This document shows, in pieces, positions 13,491 through 27,600 of a DNA stretch of 64,000 nt. This DNA comes from Apis mellifera. Lineage: Eukaryota > Arthropoda > Insecta > Hymenoptera > Apidae. A model generated the notes under the pieces. It was not told where the DNA came from and did no database searches. It saw nothing but the letters and a program-made list of their open reading frames with translations. The position numbers and the translations under genes are program-made. Position 1 is the stretch's first letter. Every line of letters begins with the position of its first letter. The DNA lies in contig NC_037640.1 of assembly GCF_003254395.2 (NCBI RefSeq), positions 1,329,501-1,393,500 on the forward strand. The letters are read 5' to 3'.

Positions 13491-13535
<45 letters not shown>
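13491..13535. repeat. (TA)n microsatellite, 45 bp
   Basis: An uninterrupted run of TA. Confidence 0.97.
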
Positions 13536-13537
<2 letters not shown>

Positions 13538-16290
13538 TGCTAATAAAATTAAAAAAACAAATATGTTGTGAGATCAGCCGCAAATCAATATTTTCCAATT
13601 ATCACTAACAACCAGCTTATCGCTTAATTGAAAATATATGCTCACTCGTTTTTTCGCGTTTACAATAAAAAATTAATATGTTCATAATATAAGATTATAG
13701 ATGTTGTATAGAGATACGATATGTATTGTAATATTTTCAATTTAAGATAACAAACAAAGGAAAATTTTACTATGTAAAATATATAAAAAAAATCGAAAGA
13801 AAAGATCATTATCAGCAAATGAAAATTACAAGAATTAAGAAATCTTTACAATAAAGGTACATTCTATGATATAGATAAGGAATGATTATTTTTTTATAAT
13901 ATTTTTTTTATTAATTTATTTATTAATTTAATTTTTTTTATAATATTTTACATTATATTTCATATTTAATTTTAATTTTTTTTACAAATTATTATTAAAT
14001 TTTATTAAATTATTAAATTATTAAATTTATGTTACTATTACGTAGCAAATATATAATTATAAGCGTTTGTTATAAGCGTTTTAAAAAAGATCTTCTAAAA
14101 CAATTAGAACTCAAAAGAATTACAATTAGAATTTAAACTAGTTTTCTAAATCATATCTTCTTTAAAAACATTACATATAAATGAAAGTAAAAATAAAGAT
14201 ATATATGACTAATATAATTGTATTTAAAATATATAGTTTAATTAATTTTAATTTTAATTAATTTTAATTAATATAATTAAAATCTCTGTAATATGATTTT
14301 ATTCATTCTTTTCTAATCGTAAAAATCTCTACAAGTCGAAATATAAATTCACTTTAATTTGAATTACATTATGATACATGTTTAAATGCATGATTTTATC
14401 TCTTTATTTTAAATTCAATATGTTCGATGTTTATAAATCAGAATTTATTTTATAAATAAAAATTTTTCTTATTTAAATATGTAAAATCGAAATAAAAATT
14501 TATCAAAAAACGATTTTTTATTTTGATTTTATTATTGATTTTTAATTTATTATTGTTTTCTTTTTTCTAATTGTTAGAATTGTTTTAAATACCCGAATAT
14601 AAAAAAAAGATATTCGTATTTTTTTTAGTTTTATTTGCAAAAAATAAGAAATTATTGCGATCTTTGATTCTTTTGTATCGAATTTTTACTATGCGAATTT
14701 ATTAAACATCTATTACTTAAAAACTATAGTAAAATAAATTTGTATAGATATAGGTAAGTTTATAATTTTCAAATAAAAATTTATTTTTTTTTTTAAATTT
14801 GAATTATTAAAATTTGACTCAGAATTCAGAATATATCAGTTACACAATAATTAATTATATTTTAATTATTATTATAATTGATTACAAAAAGTAGTTTTTT
14901 AAGTATCTAAAATGGAATATTATTATTACAAATAGATTATTATTTTATTTATAATCAAAATTTTATAATCATTTTATAATCAATGGTTATTGAATTAATA
15001 TCATTAATATAATGTTTATAGTTATTCCTCTTAATCATTGAACAATGATTATTAAACAATTAATCATAATTAATAATATTACATATAATAATTTTACACT
15101 AATTAATCTTTAATCATTGATTAGATTACATTTTGTTTTTTGACTGTGTTTAATATAAATATATATGTATAAATAAAATTTACAATGCACAATATTAATA
15201 ATTAATGTATATATTAATATATATTAAAATATGTTTTAATAATAATTAAAAAAAATTTTAAATTATTTTATTTATATTACATAAAGTAACGATAAAAACA
15301 CAGGAAAAAGTGGAAAAATATATAAATTAATTAAGGAAAGTTGCTCGAGAAGAAGTTGTGTTGTCAGTTTCATTAAATTTTTTTTCTTAACAATTTAAAT
15401 TAGATTTTTTTTCAAATAAACAATTTAAAATGTACGTTTTATTTTGATAAACTATGAACTAAGCATTTAAAAGAATATAAAAAAATAAAGAATAAAGAAT
15501 ATAAAAAAAACAACAAAAAATAAATTTTGACCAATATTCTTTCATGATTTCATGATTTTTCTCATGATTTTTAAATAGAAAAATAAATAGATTTTTTTTT
15601 TCATAATATGTTCTGATAATATTTATTTTTATAGAAATAAAAAATATTTTAAGTATTTTTAAAATATAAAATAAAAAAATTAAAAATAAAGAATTAATGT
15701 TTAAATAAAATATTTTTTTACATACATATTTTTTAAAACAAAGAACAATATATTGCAATATATATCCAATATATTCAAGCATATAATTTTCTAATCAGTT
15801 TTCTTGATGTTAAAAAATAAAATGAAATTTTATTAAATAATCTGAGAAATGATTATGTTGTGAATTTTTTAATATTATTTGAAAGTGAATATCTGCCAAT
15901 CACTGATTTATTCTATTTTTTATTTTTTTTTATTGTGCACTATTGTCACTCAATTATAATTGGCATAGCAACGAGTATTATACTGATCGATAATTAATAA
16001 TGCATTCTCAATCAGATGACGAAAATCGAACAATATAAAAAGACTTATTGTATAGCCTCGATCGTTCGAATATTTTCTCATTTTTTTTAATTGATATTAA
16101 CTAAGTACTATGAATATGATTTTAAATATGATAAAATTATTAAAATGATAAAAATTTGTTAAATCTGCAAGATAAAATTATTTTTTAGATATATTACAAA
16201 ATTGGAAGAACAAAATAATTAGTAAAAATAAAATAATTTTATTTTAAATTTTAATATTTTTTATTTACTTTAAGAAATTATAAGAAAAAG

Positions 16291-16291
<1 letters not shown>

Positions 16292-16328
<37 letters not shown>
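16292..16328. repeat. (TA)n microsatellite, 37 bp
   Basis: An uninterrupted run of TA. Confidence 0.97.
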
Positions 16329-16333
<5 letters not shown>

Positions 16334-17470
16334 AATCATTGAATTACTAAATATTTTAATGAAAAATTGCGAATCGCTGAATATTAATATTGATTGGATT
16401 GAAAATAAAAAATAAAAAAAAACAGAATAATGTAAAACAATGTCACATTTAAAAAATAATTAATTGATATTATTCCATTCTCCTTTATAATTATTATTAT
16501 TTAATATAGCAGTATCAATAATAAATTTTTGAAATTATTTGCAATATTCATTAAATGTTTTTTTTCCTATATAATTAATTAAAAAACATATACAAACATA
16601 TACATTGATACATGTTCAAGAATAATTCTAATTTTTTTTTAAAAAAGTATTAAAAAATCTTTAATTTTTGTTTAAATTCTTTTTCACAATATTATTATAA
16701 AATATTGTAAATATTAACTACAATAATATTAAAATTACAACGAATTATATTTAATTAAATTATAAAAATTCTATTAATTTATAAGAATTTAGATTTAATT
16801 AAAAAATTGTTTTTGTTATAAAAGTTTCAAAGTTTCAAGTTGTTTCTTTTTTAAAAAAATGCAAAATTTTTAAATTTTAACCGATTGAAGTTAAAAATAA
16901 AGTGATTCCAAATAAGATTAAGAATAAAGTTATTTGAATAATTTATTATTCAAAGCATCAAATGGATATTAACTATACATAAGTACATTATAAAAGTCGA
17001 CATTATAAAAAGAATAATGAGTCAATTATAGTAATTACGAATAAATGTTTGAAAAATTAAAACTTTATTTAAATATTAAAAAATATTTTATTTGAAATTT
17101 CAACTAATTATTCAATTTTTTAATTTCTTCTCTTTTTCATATCTTTTTTGCTCTATTACTATAGATAACATATAAAAAGATAAATTTTAATAATTAAAAT
17201 TTGTTAATATATTCTATAAATTTGAGAATAAGAAAAAAATATTAAATAAATGTTCATAAATTTTTATTAAAATTTATGCTAAATATAAAATGTATAATAA
17301 TACGAAATATAAAAAAGTAATAGATCTGTGATATAATATAAAAATAAATCAATACTATGAAAATAATTTTTAGTATCATCAAATTTTTGAAATTATATAA
17401 CGAAATATCACAGTTATTCGCGAATCGAAAATATGCAGATATAGACTTTGTTTACGGTTTTTAAATATCA

Positions 17471-17503
17471 ATATTCCGATAGAGGAATATTGCATTCCTC
17501 TAT
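17471..17503. other. Two mutually exclusive short hairpins
   Basis: ATAGAGGAAT (17479-17488) pairs perfectly with ATTCCTCTAT (17494-17503) over a five-base loop. The middle segment can instead pair upstream through ATATTCC with GGAATAT. This may be chance. Confidence 0.35.
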
Positions 17504-18957
17504 GTCCGTAAATTGATTGCAACAATTAACAATAACAGGATTATTTCGACTATTTCATTTATTTTTTAGAAAAAACTTTTATGGAATTTTCCAGCGATAA
17601 AATGGATCTCTTTTAAATTTTAAATAGATTTTTCATACTTTTTATATTATTTAATAATATATGTTTTTATAATGATATGATTTTTATTCTTCTAAAAAAG
17701 TTATTTTTTTTTATATTTTTAGCACATGCTCTCGCTATTACGATTTCACTCTATTTAATTTTATTGTTCACTACTGATAGTGAACTTGAACTTCCAAAAT
17801 GCATTTGTTCTTTTTCAACTGACAAATCACATTCTATTGATTAATATTAATTAAAAAAATATATATAAAAATACAATTATTTCATCATTAATAATTGATT
17901 TGATTATCGTGATAAATATGTATACGTGATAATCATTCAAATGATTACAGATTATTATTGATTAATAATTACAGATTAGAAATATTGTACAAAATAACAA
18001 GATTACTTTATGTGATTATTTCATTAGTGATTAGTAGTCGATTACAATAATGATTAAAATATAATTGATTTTTGTTCAAATATGTTCATTAGTAGTTTAT
18101 TGAATTCTACACGTATATTTTATATATAAAAAATATAGCATTTTATTTAAAAGCACTTTATCGATTTTGAAATTATAGATTTTGAAGTTTTTTTTTATGA
18201 TATAAGGATCATTTGTCTTTTTGAGATATTTGCAAAAAAGATTGCTATTATTATGTAAAATTTCATTTATATACTATATGCATCCGACAGTATAAGATAG
18301 CATCTAATCCCTTTTATTAATGTTAATACATCTAATATATATAAAGGGTGAACCGATTAAAAAGCTACTTCCTCATGAACTGTAATAAAAATATCTCAAT
18401 TTTAATCCATATTAAATTTATTTTTTTTCTTGGTTTTTATTTGATCATGAAAATTACTTTTATTGTCAGTATTTATCTATAAAAAGCTTTGCTAAAATTA
18501 AATATAATATTTGAGTTATAATCGTTGGTATTATATGGATGCATCTTTCCATGGAATTCAAACTCTTTATAAATAAATACTTGCATCTCTATATAAAACT
18601 TCTGACATTTACAGCAATAATTAAAATAAATTTGCCAATTAATTTAAATAAATATATTTATTTCCTAATATTTTTGGATTTATATCAACATTAATTGATA
18701 AATTTATGGGAAAAATAATAGTTTGCAATATATATAATATATTTAGGTTTTTATAATAACATTTTATTCGAATTTTATTACAGTTCTATTATCTTAAAAA
18801 ATTCTTTCATCAAAAATTTACAAAAAAAAATAATAATAATAATAATTATATCTTAATAATATATTGTCTAATATCTTAATAATTATATTTTAATATTATT
18901 TAATAACAATGAACAAAAAAAATTGAGATTAGATTTTAATGATTAACGATATTAAAA

Positions 18958-19028
18958 TATTAATTTATTCGTGATATATCCGAGAATTAATTCTAGAGGC
19001 CAAAATAAATATGAAAATCGATGTATAA
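18958..19028. repeat. Fold-back repeat, left-arm fragment
   Basis: Only the outer left arm is present: TTTATTCGTGATATATCCGA, then TAGAGGCCAAAATAAATATG. It stops at the edge of a GC-normal island. Confidence 0.5.
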
Positions 19029-19960
19029 AAATCTATCTATATATCTTGTCTCTCTAAAAATCTCTTCAAATGAATTCGATGAATATATTCACCTTATCAC
19101 ACTATATAACATTCATGGTATACGCATCAATATCTTAAACCATCTCCAAGAAATCTCTCGAGTTTACCGAACGATACGAAACACAAAGATAATCCAAAGT
19201 GCCCTTTGGATTATTGCAGAACTCTTCGAACACAAAAAGAAGAAATATCTCGAGATGGAGACGAAGCGGTACCGCTTCATATACCGTGACGCCGTATACG
19301 CGAAACGAGGCAAGAATAATTGATAAGGAAAGAAATGTCGAAAAATAAGAGGGAGGGATTCGAAAGGGAAAAAGTGGCGAAGAAAAGAGAGGTGTGCGAA
19401 GGTTAGACCGTTTTTGGTGGGTCGAAGGGAGAGATAGGTAGCAAGAGAGATAAAGAGTAAGAGGGCAGCCCTCCCTTGGTGACTCGAGGGGCTTATTCCG
19501 GCAAACGCTTCAGCCGGCGACGATCATTAAAAGTTTAAACGCTCTCCATTGAAGTGCGGCGGATCCAACACTCGGTTTAAAATCCACCGTGGCTCGTGCT
19601 TTGACTTTTCCTCCGGTTCTCGATTCGCTTCACAAAGGAAAGTTCTAAGCCGGAGCACCCTTTCAATGCTCGAGCTGTCCGCCACGTTCCACGTATACTA
19701 CCTACCTACCTCGCATTGATTGCCAGCGCGCACATTTTCCTCCTTGTTCCACGGCTAAAAATTCTTCCGCTCGAACTTCACCCTCCCCCTCGAGCCGTAG
19801 TATCGCGCGACGAGGGCTGTTCAATAAAACATGAGCGCGTTTACAAATTTCAATCGGCGATTTTTTTCTTTTCTTTTCTTTTGTTTTTTTTTTTTTTTTT
19901 GATCAGGACTGAGTTTGTTGTTCATTTTTCGCAGAAACTATTGTATCAATGAAAGACTTC
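19029..19960. other. Complex GC-normal intronic island
   Basis: The block 19460-19720 is the most GC-rich part of intron 3 and has no microsatellite, so it is unlikely to be drifted repeat. Plus-strand frames (19021-19323, 19716-19952) begin at ATG or near-ATG codons but look random. I read it as candidate regulatory DNA. Confidence 0.35.
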
Positions 19961-21199
19961 GTCGAATAAAATCGATCATATGTTATCTTTGGCGAAAAAA
20001 TTAGGATTACTCATAATTTTCGATAATTTTTTATGTTTTTAGTACAGTAATAATTCTTATTAATTATTGAATTATTAACTACTAATTATAGGTTCTATTA
20101 ATTATTTTTTTCATATGTTTTTATTAATAATTTCTATTTTCTCTTTTTGCTTTAATCACAATATATATTTCATTATATTTTATTATAAGAGTGATTTTAT
20201 CAAATATCCAGAATATTTTTCTTTAAATCGCTTAATATGATGATTGATAATTTGTATATAAATGTTTTATGTAAGATCTAAACATTTTTCATTGGATTCA
20301 CTATAAAATTGCTTAAGCATAGAAGTATAATAAAAAATAATAAGATATTATGTATCGTAATATTATATTAATGTATTATATATAAATTTTTAATATGCAT
20401 ATGTGAAATAATTAATAAAATTAATTAAATTTTGTTTTCATTTTTAAATTTTATTATAAAAAAATGATAAAAATTATAAATAATCTTATTCATATTTTGA
20501 ACAGAAAAGAAGTGTATATAAAGGAGAAGTGATAATATGAAGTATGTTTATAAGTATATATTTCAACAGTTTTTAAAAAACTAATGCATTAATTGTTAAT
20601 TTGACTTTCACTTTGTATATACTTATAATCTTTGTATATACTTCTTTCATATTTATAAAAACTTTAAAAAAGAAATAAAACTTTTGATTAGAAAATTTTA
20701 TCTTCGTTTTGCACTTTTCTACTTAAAAGTTTCAGTAAACGTAATTTTTGAACAATTAGTGTTCTTGAATAAAAAATTTCATTTCTATTAAAATATATTA
20801 AAAAAATATAAATAAATAAGGATATTATTTTTAATATTATTATTTTTTATCATTTTTTATTATTGTTTATTTATTAATAATTATTATAATTTATTTAGTA
20901 TTTATCTTTATCACAATAATTTTCTAAATATTTATGAGAATATAATATGCAATAATATCTTCAGTGTTCATTATTTTTTTTCTAAATTATTTAAAAAGAT
21001 AAATATATCTAAATGAATATAAGTTTCTACATTACTTTTATGTATAATTTATTAATAAATTTTTTATAATTTTTATATTATTAATAAATTAATAATATAA
21101 AAAATTATATAATATTAATAATAAAAATTATATAATATATACAATATTAATATAATATACGTATAATTTAGTTAATATATTGTTAATATAATAACAGAG

Positions 21200-21501
21200 T
21201 GTTAATATATTAAAACATTTTTAAAGAGTCAATTTTAGAGACAAACATAAATACAGAAGATGATACACAAAAAGTCAATTGAAGCTTATTTATTAAATTA
21301 TAAGCAATTTAAATTTGTATTAAATGAAGAATGAGATTGATAGAGTGATAGAGCGAGAATTATATTTTCTTTGTTATATGTCTTGATCTTCTTCATAACT
21401 TAAATTGCTTATAATTCAATAAATAAATCTCAATTGACACTTTACATAAATATTTTTTTATTTCAATTCGTAAATTTTTATGTTCCATGAATATATTAAT
21501 A
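21200..21501. repeat. Fold-back (MITE-like) repeat, copy 3 (complete)
   Basis: The left arm has GTTAATATATT, TCAATTTTAGAGAC, then TTTATTAAATTATAAGCAAT and GTATTAAATGAAGAATGAG. The right arm mirrors it: AAATTGCTTATAATTCAATA and ATGAATATATTAAT. This is one of the best-preserved copies and could form a stem of well over 100 bp. Confidence 0.8.
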
Positions 21502-22549
21502 CTATATAGAATTTCATAATAGCATTAAAATTGTTTAGATGTTTTTGTTATATTCACATAAAATTAAAGAATCTTCGTAAAAATTTTTATTATAATGTAA
21601 ATATTATAAAGTTTTAAATTTTTATTTGTGAATACAATATATAGAAATGAAATAAATTAACAATATTAAATAGATATTTTAAAAATTATGTAGATAATAT
21701 ATCTTATTCATAAACTATCTCTTCCGAATTTATCTTATTTTGTTTTAAATATGTATGTATAAAAAATGTATGAAAAAATGATATATGGAAATTACTATAT
21801 TGAAATTCTTCAATGAAAATAATATTATCGATTTTTATATGTTCGAAATATATATATTTGAGTAGCTTTTAAAAATTTCTAATTTATTACTTCAATATAA
21901 ATGAAATATAAAAATAAATTCATATTTTAATATGTTATTGCGCAAAATATCAATTGAAATAATTTCTTTACTTTAAATTTTTTGAATGTTAACTAATTTC
22001 AAGTAGGTATAATATTAAAAATAGGATAATTGGATTAAATAAATAAAAAATATAAAGAATCAACGGTCACAATATAAAATAATTGTAAAAGATTTTAACA
22101 TGAAAACGATGTATCGAATATACAAAAGATAATACAACAAAAAAAATTGGATTGGATAAATAGATATGGTTAGATTGGAAACGGTAATTGCATGAAACTT
22201 GCGTAAAGTTGCGTATGAAATATTGTTGAAATAATTGGAGTAGAAATTATAAAACAAAATATTAATGTTATTATATTTATAACATATATAATTAATAATT
22301 ATTAAATTAAATAATAATATGTTATTAAATATATTTTAAAATATAATACAATACAAATGCTATTAAAATTACATTTTAAATGTAATGTAAAATTACATCA
22401 TATTCAAAAAGAATGTCTATGTAATATTATTTTTCTGGAAATATTTCACATATTTATTTTTAAAATTTCTAAAAATATTTTTTATTAAAGTCTAGACAAA
22501 ATATTCAGATAAATACAAAATTTGAAAGATTCTAGAAATTAAAAAATAT

Positions 22550-22800
22550 ATTATATATTATATATTATATATTAAATATATATATACAAAAGTTTGTATG
22601 CAAATCTATTAAAGTTTATTTTTTAAATTTATTTTTTTATATTTAATTTTATATTAGATGAAACGAATTGGAAAAAAAGAATGATGAAGAGATGAAGAGA
22701 GAAATATTCCACTCTACTTTCATTCACTTTATTTAATACAAAATTAATTGCTTAAAAAGGAATTTAAAAAATAAATTTCAATATTTTTTGAATATTATGT
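22550..22800. repeat. Fold-back repeat, degraded copy
   Basis: The central part survives: TTAGATGAAACGAATTGG on the left, and TTTATTTAATACAAAATTAA with GCTTAAAAAGG on the right. The ends are not recognisable. Confidence 0.4.
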
Positions 22801-24919
22801 TATATTATATCAACGTGTATGTATGTTGTAGTATTGTAAATCATTGCTTAAATTTTTTATTTATTTCACTCAAATTTTTTAAAATAAGAAAGAATGTTTT
22901 TACATACTTATTTTTAACAACATTTTTAAGTAAATTTTTATTTTTATTTTAAATTTTATATATATATTTACTATACATTTATTCAATATCCAAGATATAT
23001 TCAAAAAATTCAAAAACTTTCATGATACATTAAATTATAGAAACAATGTAAAGAAAAAATATAAAGAAAAAAATTCGAATCTTATGATTCTCATCTTTTT
23101 ATTATTACAAGTGTATTTGTAACAATATGTATATTTCATAATAATCAATTTAATTTTTAAAATATATAATAATTTTTAAATAATTATTCATTGCATGAAT
23201 TAAGAGTTTTAATTTTTAAAGTTTGATTTTGTAAATAAATTTAAAAAAAGAATAAAAAATAAAAATAAAAAATAATTGATGATTTGCAAAATAATGCACG
23301 TATGATCTCTGAATTCTGTATGATTTGTTCTTAGATTTCCAAATAGAGAAAAATGATAAAAATCAAAATAAAAATCGAGGAATGTAAAGTAAAATGAAAA
23401 TACATTTAAAAATAAAACTCTCAAATATACGTTTTACAATATATTGTATGTATTATATTAAATGATGATTTTTATAAAATGCAGTATTCGTTAATAAAAA
23501 ATACTCGTTGAAAGTAACTTTTGATAATATTATTCTTAAATATATCCGCATTTTAAAAAAAAAATTAAAATTCTTTTTTAACCGTTGAGTCCTTTAACAT
23601 TTATTTGGAGAACTTCTAGAAAAACATTTACATTTTATTTGTATTAGCAATCGTCTAAAATGTTAAATAAGTAGCTTTAAAATTTGTTTTAAAAATTATA
23701 ATAGTTAAGCACAGATAGGATGAAAAGTAAGTATAAGTATGGAAAAACTTATTAGAGCAAATATTAAAATCTTTTCTATTACATTAACTTTCTGGTGTAT
23801 TTTTTTCAACTTTAAAGTAAAACTTATATAAGTATATGTTCTCTGCTCGCAGAATTTTTTAAAAATCGGTTAAGGCAATAAATTCAATAATTATTCGAAA
23901 ACAAATAAATCAATTTATGTATATCTAATAAACTTTGAAGTTATTCTTTTATTATATCTAGATCTTCCATAATTATCTAATATACCATATATTTCTTTTA
24001 AAATTTTCTAAATATCATATAAGTATTAAACGATGACTTTTCCCAATATTTTTTATATGTCATATAATAACTTCATCATATAATATTATTCTTTTGTAAA
24101 TTTGATTTATTATTATTCTATAAGATTCTGTTTTATTAAGATATATCGCTTTGAATTTATTTTATTCTTAATCATTTTTAATCTAACAATAAAAAGGCAA
24201 TTTTTCGCAAATTTAAGCTTATTTTCTTCACGTAGAAGAATAATATAGTGAAAATATTTATTTAAGATTTTTCGATAATAGAGAATAATATTTTTCAATA
24301 AGTTTTTTTTAAAGTTTGATATACATTTAAAATTTCATTGCATTACATTATTTTCGAGAAACGCTGTAAATCAATTGTCTTATAGTCTTTTATTCTTTTA
24401 AAAATAAAAGAGAGAATATACATTTTTTTGATAAGTATTTTTCAGATTGATGTTATATATTTTCGAGAATATTATTTTTTAAAAAAATAAAAGAAATTCG
24501 ATAATTTTTTAATCACTTTTTTTTTAATCACTTTCAAGTTCAATTATTTTTATATTATTTCATATACTAATTCAAAAAAATCCTGTAATTTCTATTTTCT
24601 TTTATACCTCAACTTTAAAAGAATATCATCTGTTCATTTCACTATGAACAATTTCAAATTTAAAATATATTGTTAGAATTTGAGTAATGAAAATGAAGAA
24701 ATATGTCACACATTGAGAAAAATTTACAAAGATTACGTCAAAAAATAAGCATACATTTCTGAGAATGCTCTAATACTAATAAATTGCATTTTAATTCCTA
24801 GATATTTTAATTTTCTTAAATATTTGCATTTTTTTATTTTCTCACCCGATCAGGATATTATCTTTATTAATATTAAATTAGTAATTCAATCTTCAAAATG
24901 CTCTATAATCATCCATAAT

Positions 24920-25310
24920 CATTCTACGCGCGAATCATGAGTAAGATTTCAGAGCATGAGAGATCGCGAGCTTTGACCGTTGTCGCGTGCGAACGTGGTC
25001 CGAACTCGCAAACAGTAACGTATTTGCTCCCCTGTACGAAAGTTGGAAACGGTTTGAATCGAGGATCCATCCCCGCCGGTTTGTTTGCCTTGACTTAACA
25101 CGGTCTCGATGCCCGTCGAACGACCGTCAAAATCACTAGGCGGAATATTTCGGGAAACTCGTCTCCCTCGCCGCCAATATCCAATCCTAACATCTTCAAT
25201 TTTGCTTCCAAAATGCGAATTCAACCGCGAATTTTATGAAACTCGAGTCAATCTTCCTTTGAATATCGTTCGAATGTTCTACAGTTACGATAGGATCAAA
25301 TTTAGCATGT
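24920..25310. other. GC-normal intronic island with open frames on both strands
   Basis: A plus-strand ATG frame (25109-25318, 69 aa) overlaps a minus-strand frame of 91 aa that starts at TTG. Neither resembles a known protein, and splice sites around them are weak. A missed small exon of the minus-strand gene is possible here. Confidence 0.2.
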
Positions 25311-27126
25311 ATTTGTAAGTCGAATATTTTCTTTACTAGAGGAAATGAAATTCTTATAACTGTCATCTTGAACTTGTCTAATGTGCATTTAATTTAAAGA
25401 TGTTTTAAATAAAAATCGCGTTATTTTTTTGAGAAGCAAAATAATGATAAAATAATAGATATTTATATTTTTGAAATATGAAGAATTAATATGTAATTGA
25501 TTAAAATTTGAATTATTCTAATATCTTTATTATTTGAAAATTATAATTTAGGAATAAATATTTCATTTTATTCGTTTCATCTTAAAGTTGATTTTTACAA
25601 GTATAAAGTTTTTTTAAATTTTTTTAGAAAATGAAAAAAATGTAAAATTTTCATTACTTTTAATGGAACTTTCTAAATATGTAGGAACGGATTATATATA
25701 TATTATATGTATATGGATATATATATATATATATTATAATTTTTTTAGCACAATATTTTTTCATTTATTTTAAATATAATTCTGTAATGAGATAGAACAA
25801 AATATTTAATATTTTAACGTTCTATCGCATTGTTGTAAATAAAATTTTCAAATTCAAAATTGTATTTGAGAAATGAAAAAGTGTTTTTAAGTGTTGATTT
25901 CACACTTTCAAAGAAATTTTTCGTTAATAAAGAAATTATTCTATCATATATTAACCATTATACTTTACATATATATATAGATTTTCATTAAAATTAAGAT
26001 TTTTGATTTAAATAAATTTCCTTGAAATTTGAACAGAGATTTGTTTAATTGATTGTATAAAATATTATAAAACTGAGATAATAGTCATAGATAGATTTTT
26101 AACTATCAATATCATTAATATACTGATAATGAATGAAATTAATTTCCCTTTTTTTTTTTATTCAAAATTGTGGATTAACGATATCTACCAAGTTTTCGAT
26201 AAATACATAAGATATCATTAAAATACTGATAAGAAATGGCTGAAATTACAATATAATATATATAATAAAAAAATAATATTTTTTATAATATGCCTTAATA
26301 GCCTTAATATTGAATATGAAAAAATTCGAACTCTAAATATTTCTATCCGTTAATGATATTTTAACGATATATCAAAATAGACATCAATGTATATTGATAG
26401 TTATACCTCAAAAAACCGGAAGGTATCAATCATCCAAGAAGATAGATTTTCTGAGAATTATTGATAGCTTTTTCACGCTTCGTTGATTCGTAAAATCGAC
26501 AAAAAAATTTCTTACTTTTCACTTTTCATTCTTCACTCTTCTTATGAGTGAATTAATTAAATTACACTTAAAGATATAATATTAATAATATGCATTCATT
26601 CTGATATTACGATATTTCTTCAAATTTCAAATTCCGATTAAAATCTTGTCCTGGCAACGAAACGCGAGTTAAAGCAATATTAAACAAAATTAGAAGTTAT
26701 TATGCTAAACAACATTAACGTAATTCCGAGAATAATGGAAAAGTTGAACTATTATCGAAACATCGTAATAGTACGCGAAATATATGACGATAAGTTGAAA
26801 CACATCGAAAATGTGGCCACGAACTCGAACCTATAGTTCGGAAGGGGGAGAATAAGTGGATAGTGAAATTTCGGATGCATCGTCCTTGTAATTTTCGGCT
26901 AGTAAACGCGGCAAGCAGAGCATAGACATTCCGACCACGTAGCCTAAAAGCACGAATTTCCGTTCTCGGCATGAATACGGTTATGGCAAAACGTCGTAAC
27001 GGTATAGGCGTGTATCGCTCGCGCCCTCTTTGAACGAGCCAGTTAACATCGCAACAATGGTATTATCGTCGTCAACGTGACGATGCTTCGACACCTCGAG
27101 GCGCTTTGGCGCGATTCGAAACTCAC

Positions 27127-27245
27127 CTCCTGGTTCCAGCAACTTCGACCACCTTGCATCGACTTCGACTCCACCAGAACGGCGTCAAAGTCCAGTAGGA
27201 ACTGCTCGCGCTCCTTGCCCAACCTTCTTCCGGGAACAGAAGCAC
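27127..27245 (-). CDS. Exon 3 of the same gene: residues 73-111 and part of 112
   Basis: This 119-nt exon is bounded on the minus strand by TGTCGCAG and a perfect donor (GAG then GTGAGT). Entered at phase 0 from exon 2, it stays open for 39 codons and leaves at phase 2. The segment has four tryptophans (81, 90, 96, 97) and one cysteine (102), and ends in a KVVEVAGTR strand-like stretch. A second frame of the exon is also fully open and looks at least as protein-like, with acidic and basic residues well mixed. If an unseen small exon lies on each side, that second frame could be the real one. The exon is embedded in a GC-normal island (26.4-27.3 kb) of otherwise AT-rich intron. Confidence 0.6.
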
Positions 27246-27404
27246 CTGCGACATACAGAAAATATGTTCGTATAATGGTTTGAACGTGATGACATTAAAG
27301 AATGTTTGAGACAAGAGTTGAATAATTTCGGGTATATATAATATGTGATATAAATCAATTTTTTGGAAAGGTCAATTTTATTTCTTTAAATGAAATTAAA
27401 AGTT

Positions 27405-27600
27405 AATTATTTTGTTTTTTTTTTAAATGGAATTATATATTTTTTAATACAATAATTATATTTTATAATTGTATTTAAATTTTAATTTTAATTTAAATTT
27501 TATAAAACTTATTACATGAAACACAAAGAAAATAAATAAACACGTATATTATTTCGCATGTTTTTCTTATTTTTCATATAATAAATTTGATAAAAAAAAA
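27405..27600. repeat. Second dispersed repeat family, copy A
   Basis: Two blocks shared with 37640-37830 and 60840-61045: TTTTTTAAATGGAATTATAT, then about 155 bp further on TTTTTCATATAATAAATTT. Diverged. Confidence 0.4.

Larger units (their letters stand above)
12710..27126 (-). other. Intron 3 (14.4 kb)
   Basis: This intron is mostly AT-rich, with (TA)n tracts at 13491-13535 and 16292-16328. It contains one complete and two imperfect fold-back repeat copies and GC-normal islands at 19.0-19.96, 24.9-25.3 and 26.4-27.1 kb. No further exon is convincing, though the islands could hide small ones. Confidence 0.5.

Noticed and set aside
15459..15782. 107-codon minus-strand frame
   Set aside because: It is Phe/Ile/Leu/Lys-only translation of A/T-rich DNA with no coding signature.
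26715..26972. 85-codon ATG frame on the minus strand just after exon 3
   Set aside because: It is not in frame with exon 3 and has no acceptor that would join it. It is probably chance in a GC-normal island.
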